From NCBI GenBank assembly GCA_051657165.1, contig JBOFKD010000001.1, positions 1 to 17,317 of the forward strand: a DNA stretch of 17,317 nt, given 5' to 3'. This DNA comes from UBA7332 sp051657165. Lineage in GTDB: Bacteria > Bacteroidota > Bacteroidia > Bacteroidales > UBA7332. This document shows positions 6,872 to 15,417 of this stretch, one piece after another; the first letter of the stretch is position 1; each line of letters opens with the position of its first letter. The position numbers were made by a program, and so were the translations under genes. The notes below the pieces were generated by a model. The model was not told where the DNA came from. It ran no database searches and saw only the letters and a list, made by a program, of their open reading frames with translations.

Positions 6872-7124
6872 CCGCTATACGAAGATTCGTAACTTACACG
6901 ATCTCAGATTAGAAAAAATGAAACTGCGCGAATTAATGATCAATCAGGAATTAGCAATAAAAGATGATTTTCAGACAATTGCCAATAAATTCAGTTTTCT
7001 GTCCATTTTGTTCTCCATAGGGAGTACGATCGTGGAATCTTTCACCATTTTTAATGGATTAAAAATGGGAATGAAAGTTTTTTCATTTCTTTTTCATTCC
7101 GGAAAAAAGAAGCGGGGCGAATAA
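6843..7124 (+). CDS. Small hypothetical membrane-associated protein (YqjK-like position)
   Basis: The 93-residue basic protein overlaps the end of the previous gene by 29 bases. Its first 45 residues are charged and probably helical (RYTKIRNLHDLRLEKMKLRE). The later part (about 50-85) is hydrophobic with possibly one or two short membrane segments, and it ends in a lysine cluster, GKKKRGE. It has the position and size of the third member of YtxH/YqjE/YqjK-like sets. Either ATG 6843 or 6846 can be the start. No clear terminator follows in the 154 bases before hflX. No specific function can be named. Confidence 0.65.
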   Translation: MMKQRQDRHNRYTKIRNLHDLRLEKMKLRELMINQELAIKDDFQTIANKFSFLSILFSIGSTIVESFTIFNGLKMGMKVFSFLFHSGKKKRGE

Positions 7125-7221
7125 GAAGCTGTTTAGAAAGAGAGGTTATCCTGAGTTTGGGGCATTAATCCATTTAAGACCCGCTCAAAAGATGTATCTT
7201 TAAATTCTTTCTATCACTTAA

Positions 7222-7253
7222 TTTGTCTAAACTTGGCGGAAGTTGTAGCTTTA
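7222..7253 (+). promoter_or_regulatory. Candidate hflX promoter
   Basis: TTTG (7222-7225) and TAGCTTTA (7246-7253) are spaced by 20 bases, close to the Bacteroidetes -33/-7 pattern with one mismatch (final A for G). The start codon follows 25 bases later, giving a short leader. Confidence 0.45.
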
Positions 7254-7278
7254 CATCCGATTAATATAGTAACATTCA

Positions 7279-8502
7279 ATGAAAGATTTAATTATATCTC
7301 ATGCTCAAACAGAAAAAACAGTTTTAGTAGGTATTATTACTCCTGATCAGAATGAGCGCAAAGCCAGAGAATATCTTGATGAACTGGCTTTCCTCGCTGA
7401 AACAGCAGGAGCAGAACCTGTGAAACAGTTTTTTCAACGTCTGGATTACCCAAACTCAACCACATTTGTAGGTTCAGGTAAGTTGCAAGAGATCAAAAAT
7501 TATGTAGACGAAAACGAGATTGGTATGGTGATCTTTGATGACGACCTTTCTCCGAAACAGTTGCGTAATATTGAAAACGAATTGCAGGTTAAAATTCTGG
7601 ACCGTACGAGTCTGATTCTTGATATTTTTGCGAAAAGAGCTCAGACTGCTCATGCTAAAACACAGGTGGAACTGGCACAGTATCAGTATCTGCTTCCCCG
7701 TCTTACCCGATTATGGACCCACCTCGAAAGACAACGCGGGGGGATCGGTATGCGTGGTCCGGGGGAAACTCAGATCGAGACTGACCGCCGTATTATCCTG
7801 GATAAGATATCTAAGCTAAAAGAAGATCTGAAGAAGATTGACAAGCAGATGTCCACGCAACGCAAAAACAGAGGCCGGATGGTGAGAGTAGCGCTGGTAG
7901 GATATACCAACGTCGGGAAATCAACGATGATGAATCTTTTGAGTAAATCGGAAGTATTTGCAGAAAACAAACTTTTTGCAACGCTGGATACGACTGTAAG
8001 AAAGGTGATTATTGATAACCTGCCTTTCCTTTTGTCCGATACAGTAGGATTTATCCGTAAACTCCCTACTCACCTTGTAGAATCGTTTAAATCGACTCTG
8101 GACGAAGTGCGTGAGGCTGATCTGCTGATCCATGTGGTGGATATTTCGCATCCGGGATTTGAAGAACAATTCGAGGTGGTAAACAGAACATTGAACGAAA
8201 CTTGTGATGCGACAGACAAACCGATGATTGTGGTATTCAACAAGATCGATGCGTATAACCATGTCGAAAAAGAGGCGGATGATCTAAGTCCGGTAACTCA
8301 GGAGAATATCTCGCTGGAAGAGCTGCAAAACACGTGGATGAATAAACTTCACGGGGATTGTATGTTTATCTCGGCCCGTAATAAAACAAATGTTGACGAG
8401 CTTCGTGAACTGATGTATTCAAGAATTAAAGAAATTCATGTTTCCCGTTTCCCTTACAACGACTTCTTATATATGAATTACGAAGAGGGGGATCAGGAAT
8501 AA
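7279..8502 (+). CDS. hflX: Ribosome-associated GTPase HflX
   Basis: HflX binds the large ribosomal subunit and helps rescue or split stalled ribosomes under stress. The 407-residue product has the N-terminal HflX domain with ATFVGSGK-like sequence (TTFVGSGKLQEI), the family hallmark GGIGMRGPGETQIETDRR (about 154-171), then a Ras-like G domain. In it are G1 GYTNVGKS at 208, G3 DTVGF at 254 and G4 NKID at 321, followed by a SARN G5. Length and motifs are complete, so the gene is expected to be functional. It stands alone here, with its own promoter candidate and a terminator after it. Confidence 0.97.
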   Translation: MKDLIISHAQTEKTVLVGIITPDQNERKAREYLDELAFLAETAGAEPVKQFFQRLDYPNSTTFVGSGKLQEIKNYVDENEIGMVIFDDDLSPKQLRNIENELQVKILDRTSLILDIFAKRAQTAHAKTQVELAQYQYLLPRLTRLWTHLERQRGGIGMRGPGETQIETDRRIILDKISKLKEDLKKIDKQMSTQRKNRGRMVRVALVGYTNVGKSTMMNLLSKSEVFAENKLFATLDTTVRKVIIDNLPFLLSDTVGFIRKLPTHLVESFKSTLDEVREADLLIHVVDISHPGFEEQFEVVNRTLNETCDATDKPMIVVFNKIDAYNHVEKEADDLSPVTQENISLEELQNTWMNKLHGDCMFISARNKTNVDELRELMYSRIKEIHVSRFPYNDFLYMNYEEGDQE

Positions 8503-8551
8503 ATTCTGAGAACAGGGTATCCATATATCCTGCGGATTTTATCTGATATAC

Positions 8552-8599
8552 AAAGAGTCATGTCATATCTCTGCTGAAGGGGTGTGACATGGCTCTTTC
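8552..8599 (+). terminator. Terminator after hflX
   Basis: AAAGAGTCATGTCA (8552-8565) pairs with TGACATGGCTCTTT (8585-8598): 14 pairs with one G.T, 19-base loop. The T-rich stretch is short, so efficiency is uncertain, but nothing else ends the unit. Confidence 0.65.
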
Positions 8600-8709
8600 T
8601 GCATCTGTAAAATGAATGAAGGCAGGACGGAGGATGTTCAATCCGGAGTATTGTATGAATAAAATAAAAAAAATGAGCAGGTGTATCTTACCGGTGTAGA
8701 TAAAATAGA

Positions 8710-8717
8710 TATTTTTG
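8710..8717 (+). promoter_or_regulatory. Candidate -7 element for the TPR regulator
   Basis: TATTTTTG fully matches TAnnTTTG and is followed by C/A as in many such promoters. No TTTG is seen at the -33 distance. The leader would be about 45 bases. Confidence 0.45.
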
Positions 8718-8769
8718 CACTAAATATCAGACTATTAGAACACGATCAATCTTAATCAGTGCTTATTTT

Positions 8770-10728
8770 ATGCGAATACTAATACTAATCATACTTTTCA
8801 ATGTGTCGCTTTGCATAAGCGGTCAGTCGGGCCCCATCCCCGGATTAGAAGAGAGACTCAGGAGGCATACAAAAGAAGATACAGCACGGGTGAATCTGCT
8901 GAATCAGCTTGCTTATGGGTTGGCGAAAAATGACCGGTCACAGAGTGACGGGTATGCCAGTCAGGCTTTAGAACTTGCGGGGAGGCTGAAATACGATAAG
9001 GGGAAAGCGTACAGTCTCTGGATAAAAGGAGTGCTTTGCAGCAAAACAGAGAAGGCGCAGGCTCTCGCCTATTTTGAACAGGCCGATAAAATCGCTGAGG
9101 CGATAAATGATTTATCTGACAGAGCATTGTATCTGATGGCTATCGGAAACATGAAGACTACGATGGGATATGCTGACGAGGGTATTGTCTTTCACAGAAA
9201 AGCGCTTAGTCTGGCCGAATCAGTCAGTCATAAAACGCTAATCGTAAAATGCAGGATAAATATAGCTTTATACGATGCGTCTAAGGGAGATCTTCCGGAG
9301 GCAGCAAAGAGATTTAATGAAATAGTCCGGGATGCAGAGGAAATAAACGACAGTTCTCTGCTTACTCAGACCTATTCTAATCTTGCAACCATCAACTCCC
9401 GTGCCGGGAATTACCCAAAAGGTATGGAGTATTATCTCAAAGCACTGGATATTTATGAGAAAACAAATAATCAGAAAGCATCGACTCTGTGCCTGATTAA
9501 TATAGCAGGCATTCAGGCAGAACACAAAGACCGGGATGCTGCCCTGAAAACAATCAATAAGGCATTGAAACTTGCGCAGGAACATAATAACGCAGCTCAT
9601 ACGAGTCTAAGTTATGCTGTGCTTGGGAACCTGCACATCTTATCAGATAAGCCAAAGGCATTGGAATACTACCGGACTGCATTGAGCTATCAATGCCTTT
9701 CAGCTTCGCAGAATATAACTGTCTATATGAGAATGGGCACTATCTATACAGATATGCTCGATTTTGAGAATGCAGAGCTTTACTTCCAAAAAGCATTACA
9801 AATAGCTGAATCAAATAATTACGTGCGGCAGATAAGTGATGTATACAGACGATACAGCTCTTATTTTCTTATCCGTAAAGATTATAAGGCTGCCATCCAA
9901 TGTGCAGAAAAAGCTGTTTCAATGGCAATAAAATCAAATAGCCCTGTCTCAGAGGAAGAAGCATTAAAGCAACTTAGCCTGATTCATGAGAAATCAGGAA
10001 ATACACGTGAAGCCCTCACTTTGTATAAGCATCACACGGCAATCCGCGACAGTATCTTTAAAGAAAATAATCTTCGCAAGCTGGCCATCATGGAGAGTGA
10101 GTTTGCGTTTTCAAAGGAAAGAGAGAAATACGAATCCGATAAAGCGGCCAATGAGATACTTCTGAAGAAACACAAACAAATCAGCTGGCTGCTAATCTTT
10201 ATCACACTGCTCACAATCATACTGTCTGCGATTCTGTATCACTGGTATAAATTGAAGAAGAGACTTTATCAGATTGAAATTGAAAATATGAATAAAGAGC
10301 TGGAGAATAATCAGAAGATCATGACTATGGCTCAGCTTAAGCTGGTAAAGAATGCTGAAAGGGATAACCAGACGGTGAACTCGCTGGAGAAAATTATAGA
10401 CAAAGCCGATGAGGAGGGGAAACAGGATATCGGCAGGCTTATCAGTAATTATAAATACGAGTCGATAAACTCAAACTGGAAAGAGTTTGAGACTTACTTT
10501 ATAGAACTAAACAGTGAGTTCTATAATAACCTGAACGAGACCTATCCGGATCTGACCACCAATGAGCGGAAACTGTGTATCTTTATCCGTCTGAATATGA
10601 GTAATAAAGATATTACCCAAATTACTTATCAGTCGGATGAGGCATTGAAGAAATCGCGTCTGCGGCTGCGCCGTAAGCTAAACCTGGAGCGAAATGCAAA
10701 TCTCTCATCATTTATTCAGAGTATCTGA
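8770..10728 (+). CDS. Membrane TPR protein with C-terminal helix-turn-helix
   Basis: The 652-residue protein begins with a Sec-type signal or anchor (MRILILIILFNVSLCISGQ). It has many tetratricopeptide repeats from about 40 to 430; examples are AYFEQADKIAEAINDLSDRA, YYLKALDIYEKTNN and LYFQKALQIAESNN. One membrane span follows (about 473-495, WLLIFITLLTIILSAILY), then a charged coiled coil (about 497-545) and a C-terminal domain from about 591. That domain (DLTTNERKLCIFIRLNMSNK, then a recognition-helix-like LKKSRLRLRRKLNL) resembles the LuxR-like HTH of Bacteroidetes TPR regulators. The expected topology puts the TPRs in the periplasm and the HTH in the cytoplasm, a one-protein signal relay. 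The target genes and ligand cannot be read. It has its own promoter and terminator. A regulator role is inferred from domain order. Confidence 0.8.
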   Translation: MRILILIILFNVSLCISGQSGPIPGLEERLRRHTKEDTARVNLLNQLAYGLAKNDRSQSDGYASQALELAGRLKYDKGKAYSLWIKGVLCSKTEKAQALAYFEQADKIAEAINDLSDRALYLMAIGNMKTTMGYADEGIVFHRKALSLAESVSHKTLIVKCRINIALYDASKGDLPEAAKRFNEIVRDAEEINDSSLLTQTYSNLATINSRAGNYPKGMEYYLKALDIYEKTNNQKASTLCLINIAGIQAEHKDRDAALKTINKALKLAQEHNNAAHTSLSYAVLGNLHILSDKPKALEYYRTALSYQCLSASQNITVYMRMGTIYTDMLDFENAELYFQKALQIAESNNYVRQISDVYRRYSSYFLIRKDYKAAIQCAEKAVSMAIKSNSPVSEEEALKQLSLIHEKSGNTREALTLYKHHTAIRDSIFKENNLRKLAIMESEFAFSKEREKYESDKAANEILLKKHKQISWLLIFITLLTIILSAILYHWYKLKKRLYQIEIENMNKELENNQKIMTMAQLKLVKNAERDNQTVNSLEKIIDKADEEGKQDIGRLISNYKYESINSNWKEFETYFIELNSEFYNNLNETYPDLTTNERKLCIFIRLNMSNKDITQITYQSDEALKKSRLRLRRKLNLERNANLSSFIQSI

Positions 10729-10803
10729 TGCGGGAGAATAAGTCATAAGGAAATAACAGATCAGTAAGTAAAGTGCCTTTCTGTGTCTGATAGACAAAAG
10801 AGA

Positions 10804-10832
10804 TAGCCGGAAATAATTCCGGCTAAACTTTT
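10804..10832 (+). terminator. Terminator after the TPR regulator gene
   Basis: Perfect 9-bp stem TAGCCGGAA (10804-10812) with TTCCGGCTA (10817-10825), loop ATAA, followed by AACTTTTA. Confidence 0.8.
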
Positions 10833-10859
10833 ACAGACTGACTATGTTTTTTTAATAAA

Positions 10860-10888
10860 CTTGTTTGGTTTGTTTTAAACTAAACAAG
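10860..10888. promoter_or_regulatory. 12-bp inverted repeat upstream of the lipoprotein gene
   Basis: CTTGTTTGGTTT (10860-10871) pairs with AAACTAAACAAG (10877-10888) across a 5-base loop, with one G.T pair. It lies 55 bases before the start codon in a very AT-rich region. No full -7 consensus is seen, only TTTCTTTG at 10912-10919, so this could be an operator or part of the preceding terminator region. Confidence 0.35.
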
Positions 10889-10942
10889 CTGTTAAAATCA
10901 AACAATTGTTTTTTCTTTGTATTCTAATTCAAATTCTCGTTT

Positions 10943-11596
10943 ATGGCTTATTTCAACAGAAAACAAATATTCTTCTATATTGCAGGCATATCATTCACTC
11001 TGTTTTCAATTGCCTGTTCCGGTAAAAAAGAAAGAGGACCGCACACAATCCAGGAATTCAGAAGTGGATTCAGCCGGACATTCAGCGACTTAAATGCGGC
11101 ACACTTAGAGGCTGCACGATCAATAAACACTACGATCTTTGCAAATGAAGAAGAGGCCGGTGATAATAGTCACATGGTGAAAATCAAAGAAAATGATTAT
11201 TATGCCATAGACAAACTGACTCACTCACTTCCGTATCTGACGGACGAAGCGTCAGACTTGCTTAAAACAATCGGGGAGAACTTTCAGGATTCACTGGAAT
11301 CAAAATCAGCAACGCCCCACAGAATCATTGTCACCAGTGTGTTGAGAACCGATGAAACAATAAAGAAGCTGCGTAAAAGAAACTCCAACTCAAGTCTGAA
11401 CTCAGCCCATCTGTACGGGACTACCTTTGATGTGGCTTACACGCGTTTCGATCCATTGGAGGAGGGGGAAGAGATACCGCCTCAACTGCTGAAATCGGTA
11501 CTGGCAGAAGTGCTGCGTGATCTGCGCAAAGAGAAGAAATGTTACGTAAAATATGAAGTAAAACAAGGTTGTTTTCACATTACAGCCAGACCCTAA
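10943..11596 (+). CDS. Lipoprotein with LAS-peptidase-like residues (DUF5715-like)
   Basis: The 217-residue protein has a lipoprotein signal: basic start, hydrophobic run, and FSIAC with the lipid cysteine at residue 25. There is no acidic cluster just after it, so a periplasm-facing position is likely. The C-terminal half holds a pattern of zinc peptidases of the lysostaphin/D-Ala-D-Ala (LAS) type: TSVLRT (Arg135), SAHLYGTTFDV with His156 and Asp163 seven residues apart as in HxxGxxxD-type sites, and GCFHITAR with His212. This matches my memory of the DUF5715 family of Bacteroidetes, whose function is unproven; a peptidoglycan-related role is inferred. It is followed 16 bases later by the MutS-like gene and is probably cotranscribed with it. 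Confidence 0.75.
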   Translation: MAYFNRKQIFFYIAGISFTLFSIACSGKKERGPHTIQEFRSGFSRTFSDLNAAHLEAARSINTTIFANEEEAGDNSHMVKIKENDYYAIDKLTHSLPYLTDEASDLLKTIGENFQDSLESKSATPHRIIVTSVLRTDETIKKLRKRNSNSSLNSAHLYGTTFDVAYTRFDPLEEGEEIPPQLLKSVLAEVLRDLRKEKKCYVKYEVKQGCFHITARP

Positions 11597-11612
11597 TCAC
11601 TCAAGATAACTT

Positions 11613-13406
11613 ATGAATATTGATTTTTTCAAATCAGAATTAGAGCAGGCATTATTTCAAATTCAGCGAATCAGACATAAAAAAACGTATAACAGCCTGT
11701 ACAGACTGTTGACCGCTATCGTGTTTTTCGCAATCCTTTATGCATATACGAACCCTTACAATCCGATGGTCTTTATAACCACTCCGTTTGTTGTACTGTT
11801 TCTGTATCTTCTGCGCAGGGAAGCTTCGCTGGACAGACGGGATAACTACTGGCAGACGCGTAAGAATATATGCGACCGGGAGTTGAAAATAGCCCGCTTT
11901 GATATCACATCTTTTATCGGGGGGAAACGGCATGAGGAAGAGGGGCATCCCTTCTCGAATGACCTGGACCTGTTTGGACATAACTCCCTGTTTCAGTACA
12001 TCAACAGAACTGTTACACCGGGAGGTGAGAAGATACTAGCCGACCAGCTGAAGAATCCGTTTACATCGGGCAGAGATATTCTGCGCAGACAGGAATCCAT
12101 AAAAGAGATGAGCGCCAAACCTCTCTGGTTGCTGAACTTCTGTACGCTGGGAAGTCTTGAATCGTATAAGCCAACCGACATGGATGAGCTGAAGAAGTTT
12201 CTCGAAGAGCCTATTCCTTATTCGCGGAATAAGTTTCTGGCGCTGCTGGTTCTTTTTGCACCATTCATTCAGCTCCTGATCCTTCTTTCTGCGGTTTACG
12301 GTTATGTGCCCTACAGTATTCCGGTCATTTCATTTGTTTCAGCTGCAACTTTTGCTATTCTGAACAATAAGAAAATATCAGCCATCCAGCTTACTTTAGA
12401 CCGCAAATCGAGGCTGATGGCCAGATATGCCTCTTTGTTTAAAGTGATGGAAGAAGCCAATACGAAGTCGGAAGAGCTGCTCGGTATGCAGGTGGAACTT
12501 CAGGCCGCAGATACTTCAGCTTCGGTTGTAATCGGGAACCTGAGTAAATTGCTCCGCAAGCTGGAGTATCGCGACAACGTGGTTGCGGGAGTGATATTAA
12601 ACGGTATATTCTTATGGGACTTCCGTCAGTTAATTGCTATTGACCGCTGGAGATCTCAGTACAAACAAAATATACCGGTATGGGTTAAGCACTTATACAC
12701 AACGGATTCGCTTGTATCTTTCGCTTTGTTTGCCTATGCCAATCAGAACCGGAATGTTTTTCCGCAAATCAGTGATAAAGGTGTGGTTGTGAAAGGAGAG
12801 AATCTCCGCCATCCGTTAATGACAAAAGAGAAATGCGTAGCTAATCCTGCCGATATTGAAAAGATATCCAGCTTTGTGGTAATTACCGGAGCTAATATGG
12901 CGGGTAAAAGTACGTATCTCCGAACAATCGGAGTCAATCTGTTGTTTGCCAACTGCGGATTGCCGGTATTTGCCGACTCTTTTGAATTTACGCCGATGCC
13001 TTTATTTACCAGTTTGCGTACAACGGACTCTCTGGCACAGAGTGAGTCTTATTTCTACGCGGAATTAAAGCGTCTGAAGCTGATCATAGATCGTCTGAAC
13101 AGAGGAGAAGAGTTGTTTATTATCCTGGATGAGATACTGAAAGGAACAAATTCAGTGGATAAACAACAGGGATCCATATCGCTTGTAAAACAGCTCCTGT
13201 CACATAAATGCGCCGGGATTATAGCTACTCATGATCTGGCTTTAGGAGATCTGGTGAAGCTATATCCGCAAAACATAGCCAACTATTGTTTCGAAGCCGA
13301 TATTAAAGGCGATGAACTTAGTTTTAATTATCAACTTCGTTCGGGAGTAGCGTTTAATATGAATGCATGCTTCCTGATGAAAAGAATGGGTATTATTATA
13401 GAATAA
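11613..13406 (+). CDS. Membrane-anchored MutS-like ATPase
   Basis: The 597-residue protein has four hydrophobic segments: two near the N-terminus (about 30-46 and 50-66) and two in the middle (about 208-226 and 232-248). The C-terminal third is a MutS domain V ATPase: Walker A GANMAGKST from about 426, the RTTDSLAQSESYFYAELKRL signature region, Walker B LFIILDEILKGTNS (Asp506, Glu507) and the ATHDL switch His540. The mismatch-recognition domain I (Phe-x-Glu motif) is absent, so it is not a canonical MutS. Family members of this sort are common in Bacteroidetes, but their role is unknown. The ATPase looks intact; membrane attachment of a DNA-clamp-type ATPase is inferred from hydrophobicity. 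The next gene starts 14 bases on. Confidence 0.85.
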   Translation: MNIDFFKSELEQALFQIQRIRHKKTYNSLYRLLTAIVFFAILYAYTNPYNPMVFITTPFVVLFLYLLRREASLDRRDNYWQTRKNICDRELKIARFDITSFIGGKRHEEEGHPFSNDLDLFGHNSLFQYINRTVTPGGEKILADQLKNPFTSGRDILRRQESIKEMSAKPLWLLNFCTLGSLESYKPTDMDELKKFLEEPIPYSRNKFLALLVLFAPFIQLLILLSAVYGYVPYSIPVISFVSAATFAILNNKKISAIQLTLDRKSRLMARYASLFKVMEEANTKSEELLGMQVELQAADTSASVVIGNLSKLLRKLEYRDNVVAGVILNGIFLWDFRQLIAIDRWRSQYKQNIPVWVKHLYTTDSLVSFALFAYANQNRNVFPQISDKGVVVKGENLRHPLMTKEKCVANPADIEKISSFVVITGANMAGKSTYLRTIGVNLLFANCGLPVFADSFEFTPMPLFTSLRTTDSLAQSESYFYAELKRLKLIIDRLNRGEELFIILDEILKGTNSVDKQQGSISLVKQLLSHKCAGIIATHDLALGDLVKLYPQNIANYCFEADIKGDELSFNYQLRSGVAFNMNACFLMKRMGIIIE

Positions 13407-13420
13407 ACACAATCGTTTGT

Positions 13421-14320
13421 ATGTTAGATTTTAAGCGCGTATCACTGGAAGATAAACCTTTAATAGAACACTATTTCAGATGCACACCCAAAGCACAGCT
13501 TAATTATTCGTTTGAGGTGTTGTATTTATGGCGGGATGCCTGTGAGTTTGAGATTTGCGAATACAATGGCTTTCTGCTGATTAAAACTTTTATCCGCTGT
13601 AATCATAATTTCTTATATCCACTCGGAAAAGGAGATCTGAAGGATGCTGTTATGAAGATGAAGCAATATTCGGAATCTCATTACTGTGAGTTTAATCTGT
13701 TTCAGATAACGGAAGAGGAGCGGGAAGAGTTAGCTCAGTTGCTACCCGGTATGTTTGTGTTCACACCTGTTCCGGAAGAGTTTGAATACGTTTATCTGCG
13801 GGAGAAACTGGCAACGCTGACAGGCAAAAAGCTCCAGCCTAAGCGCAATCATATCAATGCACTCACAAATAGCTGTGTGTGGAGTTATGAGGAGATTGAT
13901 GCCGGCAATATCGAAGAGTGTAAGGCGCTGAACGAAAGATGGATGGTGAATCATCAGGAGTGTGATCCCGTACAGCTGCATATGGAAAATGAAGCCATTA
14001 TCCATGCTCTGGACGATTTCTTTACACTAAATCTTCATGGCGGTGCTATTCGTATAGATGGCAAAATTGAAGCTTTCTCTATAGGATGTCCGCTAACCTC
14101 CGATATGTATCTTGTCTTGTTTGAAAAAGCAAATCCGGAAATACGGGGAGCTTATCCTCTGATGAACCGCGAGTTTGTGAAACATGAAATACCGGAGCAA
14201 TATTTGTACGTAAACCGTGCAGAAGATGCCGGAGACGAAGGTTTGCGTCAGGCAAAACTTTCGTATCATCCGGATAAGCTGGATATACTTTATATGGCAG
14301 CTGCACAAAAAGAGAAATAA
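13421..14320 (+). CDS. DUF2156-like protein (phosphatidylglycerol lysyltransferase C-terminal type)
   Basis: The 299-residue protein looks cytoplasmic, with no signal or membrane segment. The sequence LEDKPLIEHYFRCTPKAQLN near the start, followed by NYSFEVLYLWRDACEFEI, and the later FTLNLHGGAIRIDGKIEAF and LVLFEKANPEIRGAYPLMNR blocks, fit the two GNAT-like halves of the DUF2156/LPG_synthase_C fold, used by aminoacyl-lipid transferases. Here the membrane flippase part of MprF-type proteins is missing, so this is the stand-alone version with unknown acceptor. The frame is open further upstream into the MutS-like gene (to 13367), but ATG 13421 is chosen because family similarity starts there and it leaves a normal 14-base gap. 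A strong terminator follows at once. Confidence 0.75.
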   Translation: MLDFKRVSLEDKPLIEHYFRCTPKAQLNYSFEVLYLWRDACEFEICEYNGFLLIKTFIRCNHNFLYPLGKGDLKDAVMKMKQYSESHYCEFNLFQITEEEREELAQLLPGMFVFTPVPEEFEYVYLREKLATLTGKKLQPKRNHINALTNSCVWSYEEIDAGNIEECKALNERWMVNHQECDPVQLHMENEAIIHALDDFFTLNLHGGAIRIDGKIEAFSIGCPLTSDMYLVLFEKANPEIRGAYPLMNREFVKHEIPEQYLYVNRAEDAGDEGLRQAKLSYHPDKLDILYMAAAQKEK

Positions 14321-14323
14321 AAG

Positions 14324-14362
14324 AAAAAGCTACGATACCTCAATTAGTATCGTAGCTTTTTT
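14324..14362. terminator. Strong bidirectional terminator
   Basis: AAAAAGCTACGATAC (14324-14338) pairs over 15 bases with GTATCGTAGCTTTTT (14347-14361), loop CTCAATTA, with T run on one side and A run on the other. It separates the converging DUF2156-like gene and the susD remnant. Confidence 0.95.
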
Positions 14363-14370
14363 CGTATTTG

Positions 14371-15258
14371 TTATTTTATTCTTGGCAGAGGACCATCAAC
14401 GGCAGGATTATTTGTAATCTCCTGCTCCGGTATCTGGAAGAAATAGTACGGAGAATTCGGAACAAAATTCGTTTTATCCGGGAATAATAACGTGTAGTGT
14501 CCCCCTTTGATCGTAGGATATTCCGGAAAATCAGACTTAACCAGCGATTTTCTAACCAGAGCAGACTGAGTACGGGTCAGGTCAAACACACCGGCTACAC
14601 CTTCGCCCCAGAACTCTCTGCGTCTTTCTTTCAGCACGAAGTCCAGATCACATACATAACCTTCAAGCGAAGCACCACGAATGGCTCTTAGCTCATTCAC
14701 AATCTCGGCAGGCTGCTGAGCAGATCCGGCTGTTGCACCTCTGAGTTTCGCTTCAGCTTCGATAAGCCATGCCTCTGCCGATCTCATCAATACAAGATCT
14801 GCGGACATCTCCGATGCTCTGAAACGGAACTTCGTAAAAGCAAGAATATCTTTTACCCTTGGCGCACCATTGCTGCTAAACTCGAACAACGAGAAGCGAA
14901 CATCGCCTTCGTCATACCCCTTGCCATAATCAAACAACTTCTTGAAGTATGGGTCCGGCACAGCATTCTTGTAATATGCACGTGTGTCGCCCGGTCTGTT
15001 ATCCAGATAATGGAAGGCGTAACTCATGCTGCTGTTAGAAGCATTTTGCTCCACACCCCACATGAATTCACTCAGCCCCTTATCGTTAAAGCCTCCCGTG
15101 TATTTATCGGCATCCATTAGTGGGTATTTCTTTGAAGCACGCACAAAGTTAGCCTGTTCGGCTGCGGCATCCATATCCTCTTTAATACCACCGTCAGGTG
15201 TTGTTCCGCGTGTCAGATAGGCTCTGTTGGTTTGATTCATAAATATTAAATTATACAT
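14371..15258 (-). pseudogene. 5'-truncated SusD/RagB-family gene
   Basis: SusD-family outer-membrane lipoproteins bind glycans together with a SusC porin and are usually about 500-600 residues. Only the C-terminal half (295 residues) is present: YPLMDADKYTGGFNDKGLSE and FMWGVEQ, then LMRSAEAWLIEAEAKLR (the TPR-like helix), VLKERRREFWGEGVAGVFDL (the family's ER.EFWGEG-type block) and FFQIPEQEITNNP near the end. There is no signal peptide or lipobox. The frame runs open only 11 codons further up to a TAG at 15292-15294. The 160 bases above are non-coding, and no susC lies next to it; a porin gene faces the other way. Deletion or an incomplete insertion is the simplest explanation. Without a leader it cannot act as a surface lipoprotein. 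Confidence 0.75.
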
Positions 15259-15376
15259 TTGATTGAATACCTGTTTTAATCTGTTTCCGAACTATACTCT
15301 CTGAATTTCCGGGGAATGACAGGCCGATGCTACTAAAAAAATAATAAGGTTATAGGCATCTTCGGATAATAATCCC

Positions 15377-15384
15377 TACTTTTG
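15377..15384 (+). promoter_or_regulatory. Candidate porin promoter (-7 element)
   Basis: TACTTTTG matches TAnnTTTG and is followed by CAC. The leader would be about 27 bases. A recognisable -33 TTTG is not seen at the expected distance. Confidence 0.55.
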
Positions 15385-15417
15385 CACTCCGAAAAAGAAA
15401 CATCCTTTTAAGTCATT

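Noticed and set aside
7131..7232. GTTTAGA / TCTAAAC inverted repeat (7131-7137, 7226-7232) between the small membrane genes and hflX
   Set aside because: Only 7 bp with an 88-base separation; easily by chance in AT-rich sequence.
11613..13406. Canonical mismatch repair gene mutS
   Set aside because: The length is 597 residues, the mismatch-binding domain is missing and four membrane segments are present; only the ATPase domain is MutS-like.
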